DNA from: RYN-230 sp963844695
GTDB lineage: Bacteria; Actinomycetota; Actinomycetes; Streptosporangiales; Streptosporangiaceae
Reading direction: 5' to 3'
Assembly: GCA_963844695.1 (NCBI GenBank)
Contig: CAWJPL010000019.1
Location: 6,365 to 70,364, forward strand
Length of the DNA stretch: 64,000 nt
Shown here one piece after another: positions 24,881 to 34,492 of this stretch. Numbering within the stretch: the stretch's first letter is position 1; the number at the start of each line of letters is the position of its first letter. The position numbers and the translations under genes were made by a program. The notes beneath the pieces were generated by a model. That model made no database searches and was not told where the DNA came from. It was given only the letters and a program-made list of their open reading frames with translations.

Positions 24881-25273
24881 TCAGGCATCCGGCCGCATCC
24901 ACGCCATCGCGAAGCACGTCGGGACGCCTGTCGCCGTCGCTTCTTTGCGGTACGTCCTCGGCGACCGGCCCACGATGTCGCGGAACGTGCGGCTGAAGGT
25001 TCCCGGGCTGCCGAAGCCGACCGCGAAGCAGATGTCGGTCGCACTGCGGTCGGTCTCCCGCAGCAGGAACATCGCCCGCTCGACCCGGCGGCGCTGCAGG
25101 TAGCGGTGCGGCGTCTCGCCGAACGTGGCCCGGAACGTCCGCGTGAAGTGGGCCTGCGACACGTGCGCGATCCGGGCCAGGGCCGGGACGTCTAGCGGCT
25201 GCGCGTAGGCGCGGTCCATCGCGTCCCGGGCCCGGAGCATCCGGCGGTTGGCCTGTTCTTCGCCGCGGCTCAC
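24881..25273 (-). CDS. AraC-family HTH regulator (single DNA-binding domain)
   Basis: A 130-residue protein consisting only of the AraC double HTH: LDVPALARIAHVSQAHFTRT and SATDICFAVGFGSPGTFSRT, with the connecting ETPHRYLQRRRVERAMFLL. There is no ligand domain, so it belongs to the short stand-alone AraC class often found beside VOC genes. It is 71 bases upstream of the VOC gene on the same strand and eight bases after the hydrolase gene, so all three may be co-transcribed. Confidence 0.87.
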   Translation of the reverse strand: MSRGEEQANRRMLRARDAMDRAYAQPLDVPALARIAHVSQAHFTRTFRATFGETPHRYLQRRRVERAMFLLRETDRSATDICFAVGFGSPGTFSRTFRDIVGRSPRTYRKEATATGVPTCFAMAWMRPDA

Positions 25274-25280
25274 GACATCA

Positions 25281-26144
25281 TCACACCACGGCCCCGGCTG
25301 AGGTGACGGCCGGCCTGGCCGTCGGGGTTTCGCGGATGAACGCGAGGATGTCGGCGTTCAGCGTCTGGTGGTCACTGGCGTACAGGCCATGGCCGGCGCC
25401 CGGGTAGACGCGGAGGGTCGCGCCGCTGAGGAGGTCAGCGGTTTTGCGCCCGGTGAGCTGGATGGGCGCTGACGCATCCTGGTCGCCATGCAGGACGAGG
25501 GTCGGCAGCTGGATTTTCTGGAGTTCCCCGGCCATGTTGACGTTGGTGTTGAGCAGCAGTGTCTTGAGCAGCACGCGCAGCGGAGTGTCCACGATCATCC
25601 GGATCGTCCAGTCCACCAGGCCCGGCGAAGACCCCGGGCTGGATCCGAAGTAGGGTCCGGCCGCCTCGAAGCTGGTGCACCACTGCGGGACGTTCGCCGC
25701 GACCGCGGCGTAGTTGGCGTCCAGGAGGGCGGGGTCCCAGCCGTCTGGGTTCTCGGCCGACCGGCGGAGCTGGGGCGTGGTGGGGGCGACGAGCACCATC
25801 CGGGCGACGCGCGCGTCGCCGTGACGGGTGAGGTAGCGGACGAGTTCCCGGCTGCCGAGCGAGTGGCCGACGAGGGTGATGTCGTGCAGGTCGAAATGGT
25901 CGATGACGGCCGCCAGGTCGTCGGCGAGCGTGTCGAAGTCGTAGCCAGACGCGGGCCGGTCGGACCGCCCGTGGCCGCGCCGGTCGTAGAGCACGCACCG
26001 CAAGCCCGCATCGGCGAGGGCCGGGACCTGGTAGTCCCATTGATCCGAGCGCAGTCCCCACGCGTGGGTGAAGACGACCGGGGGGCCGCTGCCCCACTCG
26101 GTGACGAACAAGCTGGTCTGGTCGGAACTCTTGATGTAAGGCAC
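25281..26144 (-). CDS. Alpha/beta hydrolase (non-haem chloroperoxidase/esterase-like)
   Basis: A 287-residue hydrolase with oxyanion FTHAWGLRSDQWDYQ, a DRRGHGRSDRP loop, nucleophile elbow LVGHSLGSRELVRY (Ser about 95), acid LVLHGDQDASAP and His in YPGAGHGLYASDH. The overall pattern is close to the hydrolase at 13220-14044, but the elbow is GHSLGS rather than GHSTGG. It is probably an esterase or perhydrolase. Likely co-transcribed with the AraC and VOC genes that follow. Confidence 0.86.
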   Translation of the reverse strand: MPYIKSSDQTSLFVTEWGSGPPVVFTHAWGLRSDQWDYQVPALADAGLRCVLYDRRGHGRSDRPASGYDFDTLADDLAAVIDHFDLHDITLVGHSLGSRELVRYLTRHGDARVARMVLVAPTTPQLRRSAENPDGWDPALLDANYAAVAANVPQWCTSFEAAGPYFGSSPGSSPGLVDWTIRMIVDTPLRVLLKTLLLNTNVNMAGELQKIQLPTLVLHGDQDASAPIQLTGRKTADLLSGATLRVYPGAGHGLYASDHQTLNADILAFIRETPTARPAVTSAGAVV

Positions 26145-26294
26145 TGTCCTTGTCCTTCAGTCGCCGTGTCTGGCGGGCAACAGCCCGGACGGCTGTGCTC
26201 CGCCATGCCGATTCCGATCCTGGCGGCCGATTGCGTTGTGGTCGATTACCCGCCAGGTAAAGGCAGCGGTGCGGTGCACCGTACGATCACTGCT

Positions 26295-27885
26295 GTGGGT
26301 GAGGTTTCCGTGATCGAGGAGCTCGCACGAGAACGCCTTGGTTTCGAGCAGCTCCGGCCGGGGCAGCTGCGTGCGGTCGAGGCGCTGGCCGGTGGCCGTG
26401 ACGTGCTGGCCGTACTGCCGACCGGTGCCGGTAAGTCGGCGATCTACGAGCTCGCCGGGATGCTCCGGGACGGGCCGACGGTCGTCGTCTCACCGCTGAT
26501 CGCGCTGCAGGACGATCAGATCGCGCACCTGCATACGGCCGGCCTGCCCGCGATCGTCCTCAACTCGCAGCTGTCGGCCGGTGCGCGCACGGCAGCGCTG
26601 CTGGCCTCGTGCGACCCCGGCACGTTCGTCTTCCTCTCGCCGGAGCAGCTGGCGAACAGCGAGACCCGGCAGGCGATACAGCGCGCCCGGCCGGGGCTGT
26701 TCGTGGTGGACGAGGCCCACCTGATCAGCCAGTGGGGCCACGACTTCCGTCCCGACTACATGAGGCTCGGCGCACAGGCTGAGGCGGTCGGGGCCCCGGT
26801 TCGCCTGGCCCTGACCGCGACGGCCGCGCCGCCGGTGCGGCAGGAGATCGTGCGGCGGCTCGGCCTGCGCGATCCCGAGGTCGTGATCGGCGACTTCGAC
26901 CGGCCGCACATCCACCTCTCGGCGCGGCACGTGCGGACGCTCCCCGACAAGCAGGACGAGGTCGTCCGCGCGGCGGTCGAACTCCCCGGCCCCGGGATCG
27001 TCTACGCGGCGACGCACGCCAGCGCACAGGCGGCGCACGACTCGCTCGCCGCGGCGGGCGAGCAGGTGACGCTCTACCACGCCGGGCTTTCCGGGCGGGA
27101 CCGCCGCGAGGCGATGGCTGCCTTCCTGGAGGGCTCGGCCCGGGCCATCGCGGCGACGGTCGCGTTCGGCATGGGAATCGACAAGCCGGACGTGCGCTGG
27201 GTGCTGCACGCCGACCCGCCGGCCTCGCTCGACGCGTACTACCAGGAGTTCGGGCGGGCAGGCCGGGACGGCGAAGCGTCGCACGCGCGGCTGCTCTACC
27301 GTTTCGAGGACTTCGAGGCGGCCCGCTATTTCACCGAGGGCGGCGTCTCCGGTCAGGCCGTCGGGCGGGTCGCGGCCGCGCTCGCGGCCGGCCAGCGGGT
27401 CGAACCCGGTGCGCGGCAGGACACGGCCGCGCTGGTCCGGCTGGTCGATCTCGGCGCTGCGGCGTGGCAGGCGGACGGCGAGGTTCGCTGGACCGGCGCG
27501 ATGAGCGTCGCGGAGCTGCTGGAAGCGTCGGAGGCGGAGACACAACGCCAGCACGAGGTAGACCGCTCGCGGCTGGTCATGATGCGCCGCTACGCGGAAC
27601 ACACCGGATGCCGCCGGTCGTTCCTGCTCTCCTACTTCGGGCAGGACTATCCCGGGCCCTGCGGGAACTGCGACAACGACCTCGCCGCGCGCCGAGCCCG
27701 AGCGGGAGGACGTCCCGTTCGCCGTCGGCGCCCGCGTGCTGAGCGAACGGTGGGGCGAGGGCACCGTGCAGCGCTACGACGGCGACCAGCTGACGGTGCT
27801 GTTCGACGAGCACGGCTACCGCGAGCTGTTCGTGCCCGTTGTCCTTGAACGCGGCCTGCTGCAGCTCGCGCCGGGCGCTCGCTAG
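26295..27885 (+). CDS. recQ: RecQ-family ATP-dependent DNA helicase, frameshifted near the C-terminus
   Basis: About 530 residues after repair; GTG 26295 is used as start. Helicase motifs: Walker A LAVLPTGAGKSAIYEL (about 41-56), DEAH box LFVVDEAHLISQWGHDFRPD, motif III LALTATAAPP, motif V VAFGMGIDKPDVRW and motif VI YYQEFGRAGRDGE. The zinc site is HTGCRRSFLLSYF with GPCGNCDND. The last ~65 residues, with the actinobacterial RecQ tail FAVGARVLSERWGEGTVQRY, are in the next frame up to a TAG at 27883. One extra base near 27680-27695 explains this. The protein unwinds DNA 3' to 5' in recombination and repair. Confidence 0.87.
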
Positions 27886-27886
27886 G

Positions 27887-28288
27887 TCAGGGCCAGGACA
27901 GACTGGACAAGACGAACCGGTACCCATCTGGATCTGCGATCGTGACCCCCCACTGGTCCCAGTACGGGTTGCGGGCGGTGACCCGGGTGCCGCCCGCGTC
28001 GACCAGCCGGCGGACCATGTCCTCGTCAACGTCGCCGCCCACGTACAGGACCAGCAGGTCTTCCTCGGTGGGCGCGGCTGGTGTCGCGTCGTCCGGGTCG
28101 CCGACGAGTTCAAGATGCCAGGCGGCGTCCGGCCAGCCCACCATCAGCAGCCCATGGCCGCCTTCTGCTGAGTCATCGAGCCGGAGCAACACGTCGAGTC
28201 CAAGGCCCCCGACCCAGAATCGCTCGGACGCCTGCAGGTCATGACTCGGCCGGGCGATACGCAGGTGACTAGCGGGGGCAGGCTTCAT
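27887..28288 (-). CDS. VOC-family protein
   Basis: A 133-residue VOC protein starting at ATG 28288: HLRIARPSHDLQASERFWVG, GHGLLMVGWPDAAWHLELVG, VRRLVDAGGTRVTARNPYWD and the C-terminal VTIADPDGYRFVLSS. The two-module arrangement and the His/Glu positions fit the glyoxalase/fosmidomycin-resistance superfamily; the substrate is unknown. It ends one base after the convergent recQ stop. Upstream frame to 28579 is antisense to the amidohydrolase and not coding. Confidence 0.83.
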   Translation of the reverse strand: MKPAPASHLRIARPSHDLQASERFWVGGLGLDVLLRLDDSAEGGHGLLMVGWPDAAWHLELVGDPDDATPAAPTEEDLLVLYVGGDVDEDMVRRLVDAGGTRVTARNPYWDQWGVTIADPDGYRFVLSSLSWP

Positions 28289-28320
28289 GGCTCCATCCTC
28301 GCTGAGTCTGAGCGCCCGGC

Positions 28321-29799
28321 TCAGCGCGGGTCGGCGCGGATCGGGCGGCCGGGCCGGGCGCCGGCCACGAGGTTCCCGTCGCGTACCACGAACGTGCCGT
28401 TGACCATGACGTGCTGGATACCGGTCGAGGGCCGGGTGCTGTCGAGGTAGCTGGCCTGGTCGCTGATCGTGGCCGGATCCAGGACCACGATGTCCGCGTC
28501 GCAGCCGGCCTGCAGCCTGCCCTTGCGGCGCATGGCCGGAGCCCGGTCCTGCAGCAGCCGGGCCGGGCGCAGGCTGCACTTGCCCAGCGCCTCGGCCAGG
28601 CCGAGCGGCCCGCCGTCCCGGGTGAGCAGGCGGAGCGCCCGGGAGAACGTCCCGGCCGTCCGCGGGTGCGTGATCGCGGTGCCGGGCAGCGGCCAGGGGA
28701 GCGGGTCCGGCGCTGTCCCGGTCCAGGTCAGCGGCATGGCGTCGCTGGCCACGATGGCGCCGGGGAAAGTAAGTGAGCTCATCAGCAGCTCGCGGTCGGC
28801 CGGGTCGTTCTCGTCGAGCAGTTCGATGATCACCAGCCCGCCGGGATCGGTCTGCCGCAACTCGCGCAGCCGGGCCTCGCTGCCGACCCGCTCGCCGGTC
28901 GGCGCGTAGGTCAGCGACGACGGCGTGAGCCCGCGCTCGCCGAGCCGCTCCGGCGCGAGGAAGGCGGCCCCGATACCGGTCATCCCTGACCCGTACGGGT
29001 AGGCCTCGGTGCTGACCCGCGCCCCCGCGGCCTGCGCCCGGCTGACCAGGCGCAGGACTCTGTCGATGTGCCGCTGCGAGGTGCTGTTGACGTGACAGTA
29101 ATGCATCTGGGCGCCGGTCTCCCCGGCCGCCCGGACGATCTCCTCCGCGCCGTCGATGCGTGTCCGCGGGACCATCTCCACCAGGTCCCGCGCGTGCGTG
29201 AAGGTGGGCACGCCGGCTTCGGCGGCCAGCCCGGCGACCTGGAGGTACTCACCCGGATCGGAGGCTGGCGCGTACCCGACGAGCACGCCGACGCCCAGCG
29301 CTCCGTCGGCCAGGTCGGCCGCCAGCCGCGCGAGCATGGCGGTGATCTGCTGCGGGCTAGCCGGGCGCTGCCAGGCCTCGCCGCCCAGGTTGGCCAGGAA
29401 CGTGGCCAGCCTCCCGTCCAGGCCGATCCCGGCGGTAGCCTCCATCCGGGCCAGCGCCCAGGACGTGGCGAAGCCGTAGTTGACGGGCCGGCCCTCGGCG
29501 GCCGCGCTCCGGTACGCGGCGTCCACCGGAGCAACGCCTGCTTCCAGCTCCAGCGCGGTGGTGACGCCGTCGAGGGCCTGCAGCGAAAAGCCGGCGATGT
29601 CGTTCACGTGACTGTGCAGGTCAACGAACCCGGCCGTCACCACGAGGCCCGCCACGTTGAGGTCAGCCCGGGCGCGGGGCAGGGCGTCACCGACCTGCGT
29701 GACCTGGCCGCCGGTGACCGCGACGTCCTGCACGGCGTCCAGGCCGGACCCGGGGTCGATCACGCGCCCGCCGCGCAGCACGATGTCGGGCTCGCTCAT
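28321..29799 (-). CDS. D-aminoacylase-type amidohydrolase
   Basis: A 492-residue amidohydrolase-superfamily protein. Its opening PDIVLRGGRVIDPGSGLD, the metal motif GFVDLHSHVND, the central ALELEAG, and MHYCHVNS with the metal-binding His, plus FPGAIVASDAMPLTW with the catalytic Asp, match N-acyl-D-amino-acid deacylases. The end LQAGCDADIVVLDP is the usual composite-domain return. It likely releases D-amino acids from N-acyl forms. The same-strand gamma-glutamyltranspeptidase upstream (start 31717) suggests a joint role in peptide or cell-wall fragment recycling. Confidence 0.85.
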   Translation of the reverse strand: MSEPDIVLRGGRVIDPGSGLDAVQDVAVTGGQVTQVGDALPRARADLNVAGLVVTAGFVDLHSHVNDIAGFSLQALDGVTTALELEAGVAPVDAAYRSAAAEGRPVNYGFATSWALARMEATAGIGLDGRLATFLANLGGEAWQRPASPQQITAMLARLAADLADGALGVGVLVGYAPASDPGEYLQVAGLAAEAGVPTFTHARDLVEMVPRTRIDGAEEIVRAAGETGAQMHYCHVNSTSQRHIDRVLRLVSRAQAAGARVSTEAYPYGSGMTGIGAAFLAPERLGERGLTPSSLTYAPTGERVGSEARLRELRQTDPGGLVIIELLDENDPADRELLMSSLTFPGAIVASDAMPLTWTGTAPDPLPWPLPGTAITHPRTAGTFSRALRLLTRDGGPLGLAEALGKCSLRPARLLQDRAPAMRRKGRLQAGCDADIVVLDPATISDQASYLDSTRPSTGIQHVMVNGTFVVRDGNLVAGARPGRPIRADPR

Positions 29800-29884
29800 G
29801 GGGCGCAGCCTAGACGCGGACGACGGCCAGTCCGTGACCGGGGCGGACCCGGTCCACCGGCCCTGCTTCGGTCCACCGGCCCCA

Positions 29885-31717
29885 CTAGGGGGACGGGTTC
29901 ACGACCAGTGCGCTGCCGCCGCCGAGGCGGACGGGCTCGGCGATGGCCTCGGCACGGCCGCGGCCGAGGATCTGCAGCGCCGTGGCATCGCCCGGATAGT
30001 GGTCAAGGGGAAGGATGGGCCCGGTGGCCACCGTGAACTGCTCGCCGAATTGGCTGGTCAGCTGCTTCCGCACGGCGCTGTGGTAGAAGGCAGGTTCGGC
30101 CAGCGAGGTGGCTGAGTTGGTCTGGCTCACCCGCGGCGCCGCCAGCGCTGCGGGCAGCGACATGCCGAAGTCGACGTGGTTCAGGATGATCTGCAGGATG
30201 GTCGTGATGATCGTGGACCCGCCGGCCGCGCCGACGCTGAAGACCGGCTTGCCGTCGCGGAACGCGATGACCGGTCCCATGCTGGACCGGGGCTGCTTAC
30301 CGCCGGCGGGCAGGTTCGGGTCGTAGGCCCCGGGCGAGGGGGGCGCGAAGTCGAAGTCGGTCATCTCGTTGTTGAGCAGGAAGCCGTAGCCGGGCACGGT
30401 CTCGCCGCTGCCGCCGAAGAAGTTGATGGTGTTGGTGTAGGCGACGATGTTGCCCCACTTGTCCTCGGTGACGATGTTGTTGGTATGACGCCCTTCCGGC
30501 GACGCCGCCTGCGCCGGGTTCTGGCTCTGGCAGCCCTGGTAGGGCGGGGCGGGATTGCCTGGGGGCACCGGGGAGGCCAGCGCCTGGTTGTGGATGAGGC
30601 AGCGCCGGGTCGCGGCGAACGCCGGGCTCAGCAACCCAGACAGCGGCACGCTGACGTAGCGCGGGTCGCCGACGTAGGCGTTGCGGTCGGCGTAGGCCAG
30701 CCGGGAGGCCTCCAGGTAGTGGAACAGTGCCGTCGCCCGGGGCTCGGCCGAGAGGTTGTAGCCGCTGAGGATGTTCAGTGCCTCACCGACAGTGGATCCG
30801 CTGCTCGACGGCGGCGCCATGCTGTAGATGTCAAGGCCGCGGTAGCGGACATGAGTGGGCGCCTGCACCCGGGCGCGGTAGGCGCGCAGGTCGCTCGTGG
30901 TCATGATGCCCGGCAGGGCGACCACGTTGCTCCCGGGGGTCAGCACAGGGTGGTCGTCGGCTTGGACGATGGCCTGGCCCAGCGGCCCGTCGTAGAGGTA
31001 GGAGGGGCCGTAGCGGCCCAGCAGCCGGTACGTCCGGGCCAGGTCAGGGTTGCGGAGCAGGGAGCCCACGGGCAGCGGCTGGCCGGCCCGGGTCAGCAGC
31101 AGGGCGCGGCTGGCCGGGTACGCCTGCAGCTCAGGCAGGTCGGACTGGGTGAGCTGGCGGAAGTCCGCGTTGACGCGGAACCCGCGGTCTGCGACGCCGA
31201 TGGCCGGCTGGAGGTCAGCGGCCAGGGTGCCCCGGCCGTACCGGCTGATCGCCTTGGCCCAGGTGGCCACCATCGAGGGGACGCCGGTGGCCAGCGGCTG
31301 ATCCGACGCGTAGTCGTAGCCGAGCGGCTGGCCAGTCTTCGGGTCGGTGAACATGGTCGGCGTGCAGGCGCCGGGGCACGTCTCGCGGCCGTCGATGGTC
31401 ACGATCTGATGGGTCTTGGCCAGGTAGATGACCATGAACCCGCCCCCGCCCGGGCCCGCCACGAAGGGGATGGTCACGCCCAGCGTGCTCGCCGTCGCCA
31501 CCGCGGCGTCGATCGCGTTACCGCCGTGTTTCAGCACGTCGATGCCGGCCTGGCTGGCATCGGTGTCCATGGACGCGACGGCACCCCCGGTGCCGACGGC
31601 CACCGGCTCCTGGCCGCCGCTGGCTGAGGCCTGGCTGACGGCCGGGCTGGCCCAGGCGGGAATCGCCAGCAGCAGGGCCAACGCGGATGTGGCAGAAACC
31701 ACTAATGAGCGACGCAT
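29885..31717 (-). CDS. ggt: Secreted gamma-glutamyltranspeptidase
   Basis: A 610-residue Ntn-hydrolase precursor. The N-terminus is a signal peptide (RRSLVVSATSALALLLAIPA). Family markers are ASMDTDASQAGIDVLKHGGN, AVATASTLGVTIPFVAGPGG and, for the small subunit, QPRSSMGPVIAFRDGKPVFS and VGAAGGSTIITTILQIILN. The autocleavage site should be before the Thr of EGRHTNNIVTEDKWGN, where classical enzymes have TTHFS/HTTH; the Thr is present but the flanking residues differ. ATG 31717 is chosen over GTG 31723 because of the GAGG spacing. It would cleave gamma-glutamyl amides outside the cell. Confidence 0.9.
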   Translation of the reverse strand: MRRSLVVSATSALALLLAIPAWASPAVSQASASGGQEPVAVGTGGAVASMDTDASQAGIDVLKHGGNAIDAAVATASTLGVTIPFVAGPGGGGFMVIYLAKTHQIVTIDGRETCPGACTPTMFTDPKTGQPLGYDYASDQPLATGVPSMVATWAKAISRYGRGTLAADLQPAIGVADRGFRVNADFRQLTQSDLPELQAYPASRALLLTRAGQPLPVGSLLRNPDLARTYRLLGRYGPSYLYDGPLGQAIVQADDHPVLTPGSNVVALPGIMTTSDLRAYRARVQAPTHVRYRGLDIYSMAPPSSSGSTVGEALNILSGYNLSAEPRATALFHYLEASRLAYADRNAYVGDPRYVSVPLSGLLSPAFAATRRCLIHNQALASPVPPGNPAPPYQGCQSQNPAQAASPEGRHTNNIVTEDKWGNIVAYTNTINFFGGSGETVPGYGFLLNNEMTDFDFAPPSPGAYDPNLPAGGKQPRSSMGPVIAFRDGKPVFSVGAAGGSTIITTILQIILNHVDFGMSLPAALAAPRVSQTNSATSLAEPAFYHSAVRKQLTSQFGEQFTVATGPILPLDHYPGDATALQILGRGRAEAIAEPVRLGGGSALVVNPSP

Positions 31718-31835
31718 GAGCACCTCGGCCGGACTCGACGCGGACGAAACAGTCGCTGCTCATACTGCTCAGCACTCACGGCGCTAAACACCCGGAATCG
31801 GGATCCGGCGTCCCGCCGCGCTCCCAGCGCCTGGG

Positions 31836-32315
31836 CTACTGCACTGCCCGCGGGGGCAGCGGGGGCAGCGGCCCACGGGAGCGCTTCTGGTGCCGTGAGT
31901 CGAGCACCTGGGCTGCGGCTACCAGCAGGGCCACCGAATACAGGGGCACGAACACGAAGAGCGCCTGACCGCCCGTCGCGTAGGTGGTCAGCACCAGCGT
32001 GACTAGTGCAATGGCCACGCAGATGCCCGACTTGGCGGCGTTGTTCATCGGTGGCCGGGCGCGGGCCGGGGCGGCGTTGCGCGGCGGCGTGGCGGCGATC
32101 AGCCCGGCCGGGACGTCGACGGTGAGCCTGGCTAGTTCTGCGTAGGTCCGCGCGGCGAGCGTCCGGCCTATCCGCAGGTCCAGCTCGTCCTTGGTCAGCC
32201 GGCCCTGCACAAATGCGGCTTTGAGCGTGCGGATCACGTGCTCGCGGTCGGCGTGGGACGCCCGCAGGCGGCCACGGGCCACTGCTGCCGTGTTCTTGTC
32301 TGCCGGTCCCGTCAC
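31836..32315 (-). CDS. DUF1707 (SHOCT-like) domain membrane protein
   Basis: A 159-residue protein. The N-terminal domain RASHADREHVIRTLKAAFVQ with GRLTKDELDLRIGRTLAART is the DUF1707 signature found widely in actinobacteria. A linker rich in Ala/Pro/Arg leads to two membrane segments (GICVAIALVTLVLTTYATGG and LFVFVPLYSVALLVAAAQVL). The cytoplasmic DUF1707 domain is thought to be a protein-interaction module; the exact role is unknown. It sits just downstream of the histidine kinase on the same strand (33 bases), so it may be co-transcribed with the two-component system. Confidence 0.85.
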   Translation of the reverse strand: MTGPADKNTAAVARGRLRASHADREHVIRTLKAAFVQGRLTKDELDLRIGRTLAARTYAELARLTVDVPAGLIAATPPRNAAPARARPPMNNAAKSGICVAIALVTLVLTTYATGGQALFVFVPLYSVALLVAAAQVLDSRHQKRSRGPLPPLPPRAVQ

Positions 32316-32348
32316 TGCCGCCTCCCTACGGGGGCACTGCCTGCCAGC

Positions 32349-33616
32349 CTAATGCGGTTGCCCGGTGGTGGACATCCTCAGACCTCCGGCATCTGACGGC
32401 AGGTGATCGAACTCATCCTGGAAGGTGTCCGGTGGCTGGCCGGGGAAGCTGACCTCGACACGCAGGCCGCCTTCGGGCTGGGCGTGCGCGGCAATGGTGG
32501 CGTGGTGGGCTTCGGCGATGGCGGCGACGATGGACAGGCCGAGCCCGTGCCCTTGGCCGTTGCTGGCCCGCGGGGTGGCCAGGCGTTCGAAGGGCCGGAA
32601 CAGCCGGGTGACTTCGCCGGGCGGGATCACCGGGCCGCTGTTGGCCACTGAGATGACAGCCCGGCCATCCTGCTGGCCGGTGCTGAGCTGGACGGTGCCG
32701 CCCGTGGCGTTGTGGCGGACAGCGTTGTCGAGGAGGTTGAGGGCCAGCCGCTCGATCAGGTTGGGGTCGCCGAGCACCGGCGCGGAGTCCAGCGCCGTCT
32801 GCACGTGCACCTGCCGCCGTCCAGCCTCGGAGCGTGTGGCGTGCAGGCTGGCGGCGGCGGCCTCGGACAGGTCGGCAGGTTCGCGGCCGGTGATGCCGGT
32901 TTCGCTGGTGGCCAGGGTAAGCAGTGCTTCCAGGAGATGTTCGGTGTGGATGCCGGACTGGAGGAGTTCGGCGCCGGTGGCGCGCCACTGCTCGGTGGTC
33001 AGGCCCGGATTGCGCAGCGCTAGCTGCAGCAGGGTGCGGTCGAGGGTGAGGGGGGTGCGCAGCTCGTGGGAGGCGTTGGCCACGAAGTGGCGCTGGGCGG
33101 TGAACGAGGCTTCCAGACGGGCCAGCAGGTCGTTGAGGGTGGCGGCGAGTTCGCTGAATTCGTCGTCGGGCCCGGTCACGGTGAGCCGCTCGTGCAGGCT
33201 GCTGGCGGAGATCGCCCGGGCGGTGGCGGTGATGGCGCGGACCGGCCGCAGCACCCGCCCGGCGACCAGCCAGCCGAGGGCGAACGCGAGGACGGCCATG
33301 ACGGCCAGGGTGATGCCGGACTGGACCAGCAGCGTGTGCAGGTCGAACCGGTGCTGGAGCTGCCAGGCGCGGGCGAGCTGCATGCAGTGGGTGTCATTGG
33401 GCAGGCACAAGAATCCGTGTCCCGGCGGTGCCGTGGGGAGGACTCTCTTGCCGTCGTTGGTGCCCTGGTCGAACAGCCAGAAGGTGAAGCCGAGCAGGGC
33501 GGCGCCAGCCACGGTGAACAAGGTGCCGTAGAGCAGGGTGAGGCGCAGCCGGGCGGTCGGCCGCGGCGGCGGAGCCAGGACGGCGCGGTGGTGAGCCGGG
33601 TGGCCAGGCCGGTCAC
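32349..33616 (-). CDS. Sensor histidine kinase (HisKA type), frameshifted near the N-terminus
   Basis: The kinase has two membrane segments (RLTLLYGTLFTVAGAALLGF and SGITLAVMAVLAFALGWLVA) around an extracytoplasmic loop, a HAMP domain, the phosphoacceptor box RHFVANASHELRTPLT, and the ATPase motifs NLLDNAVRHNA and GHGLGLSIVAAIAEAH. The main frame opens only at a TTG (33521), which would cut off the first membrane segment. A GTG at 33616 overlaps the response-regulator stop as expected, but it is in another frame. One missing base around 33570-33590 joins them. It partners the regulator at 33613. Confidence 0.83.
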
Positions 33617-34278
33617 GGCGTCTCCCCGATCCGGTAGCCGCCTTCGCGGACGGTGTGGATCAGCGGCGGCTCACCCAGCTTGGCCCGCAGCCGCCCGATA
33701 GTCGTCTTGACCGTGGTGGTGAACAGGTCGGCGTGCTCGTCCCAGGCCCGGTCCAGCAGTTCCTCGGCCGTCACCAGCGCTCCGCCCGCGGCGAGCAGGC
33801 ATTCCAGCACGGCGAACTCCTTCGGGGTCAGGGCCAGCCGGCGGCAGGCCCGGACGGCGACCCGCCGGGCCGGGTCCACCGACAGGTCACCGCAACTGAG
33901 CACCGGGGGCAGCGGGACGGCGGCCCGGCGGGCCAGGGCCCGGATCCGGGCCACCAGCTCAGCGAAGTCGAACGGCTTGGGCAGGTAGTCATCCGCCCCC
34001 AGGCTGAGGCCCTCCACCCGGTCGGCGATGGTGCTGGCCGCGGTCAGCATCAGCACCCGGCTCGGGCACCGGCGGCCAGCCAAGTCTGCGCAGACCTGGT
34101 CGCCGTGCACCCCGGGCAGGTCCCGGTCGAGCACGATCACGTCGTAGCGGGCCAGGCCCACATGCTCCAGCGCGTCCTGCCCGTCGAACGCCACATCGAC
34201 GGCCATGCCCTCGTCGCGCAGCCCGCCGGCCACCGCCTCGGCCAGCCGCCTGTGATCTTCCACCACCAGCACGCGCAT
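33613..34278 (-). CDS. OmpR-family response regulator
   Basis: A 221-residue regulator with receiver domain (VLVVEDHRRLAEAVAGGL; phospho-acceptor D51 in VIVLDRDLPGVHG; Thr/Ser in LMLTAAS; Lys in YLPKPFDF) and winged-helix output domain (LTPKEFAVLECLLAAGGALV; TTTVKTTIGRLRAKLG; IHTVREGGYRIGE). It overlaps the kinase gene by four bases. The divergent lipoprotein gene and the ABC exporter operon share a duplicated GTGAC-N6-GTCAC module, the likely binding sites of this regulator. Confidence 0.92.
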   Translation of the reverse strand: MRVLVVEDHRRLAEAVAGGLRDEGMAVDVAFDGQDALEHVGLARYDVIVLDRDLPGVHGDQVCADLAGRRCPSRVLMLTAASTIADRVEGLSLGADDYLPKPFDFAELVARIRALARRAAVPLPPVLSCGDLSVDPARRVAVRACRRLALTPKEFAVLECLLAAGGALVTAEELLDRAWDEHADLFTTTVKTTIGRLRAKLGEPPLIHTVREGGYRIGETP

Positions 34279-34351
34279 GCTCTCTCCCCGCCGGGCCCAG
34301 CCCGGCTGACCAGCTCACGAGGGTCTCCGCGGCCAGGATGCCAGGCGCCGG

Positions 34352-34390
34352 GTGACAGGCCGGTCACAGCGCCTGTGACCGGGCTGTCAC
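34352..34390. promoter_or_regulatory. Double GTGAC-N6-GTCAC operator, copy A (upstream of lipoprotein operon)
   Basis: Two 16-bp elements, GTGACAGGCCGGTCAC (34352-34367) and GTGACCGGGCTGTCAC (34375-34390), have centres 23 bases apart. The same arrangement recurs at 37539-37577 before the ABC exporter gene. It lies between the divergent response-regulator and lipoprotein genes. Confidence 0.75.
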
Positions 34391-34492
34391 CTGCCGTCCA
34401 GTAAACCTGGCCCTCGCAGGCACCGGCCACCACGCGGTGCCGGCGGGTGGCACCTGCGGCAGGCGCCACCCAGAAACATAAGGACATAGGTG

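Noticed and set aside
30176..31627. 483-residue frame opposite the gamma-glutamyltranspeptidase gene
   Set aside because: Composition is Arg/Gly/Val/Ala-rich and no motif is present; antisense shadow.
32349..33521. TTG at 33521 as true start of the histidine kinase
   Set aside because: It would remove the start of the first membrane segment and leave about 90 unexplained bases after the response-regulator stop; a frameshift with GTG 33616 is simpler.
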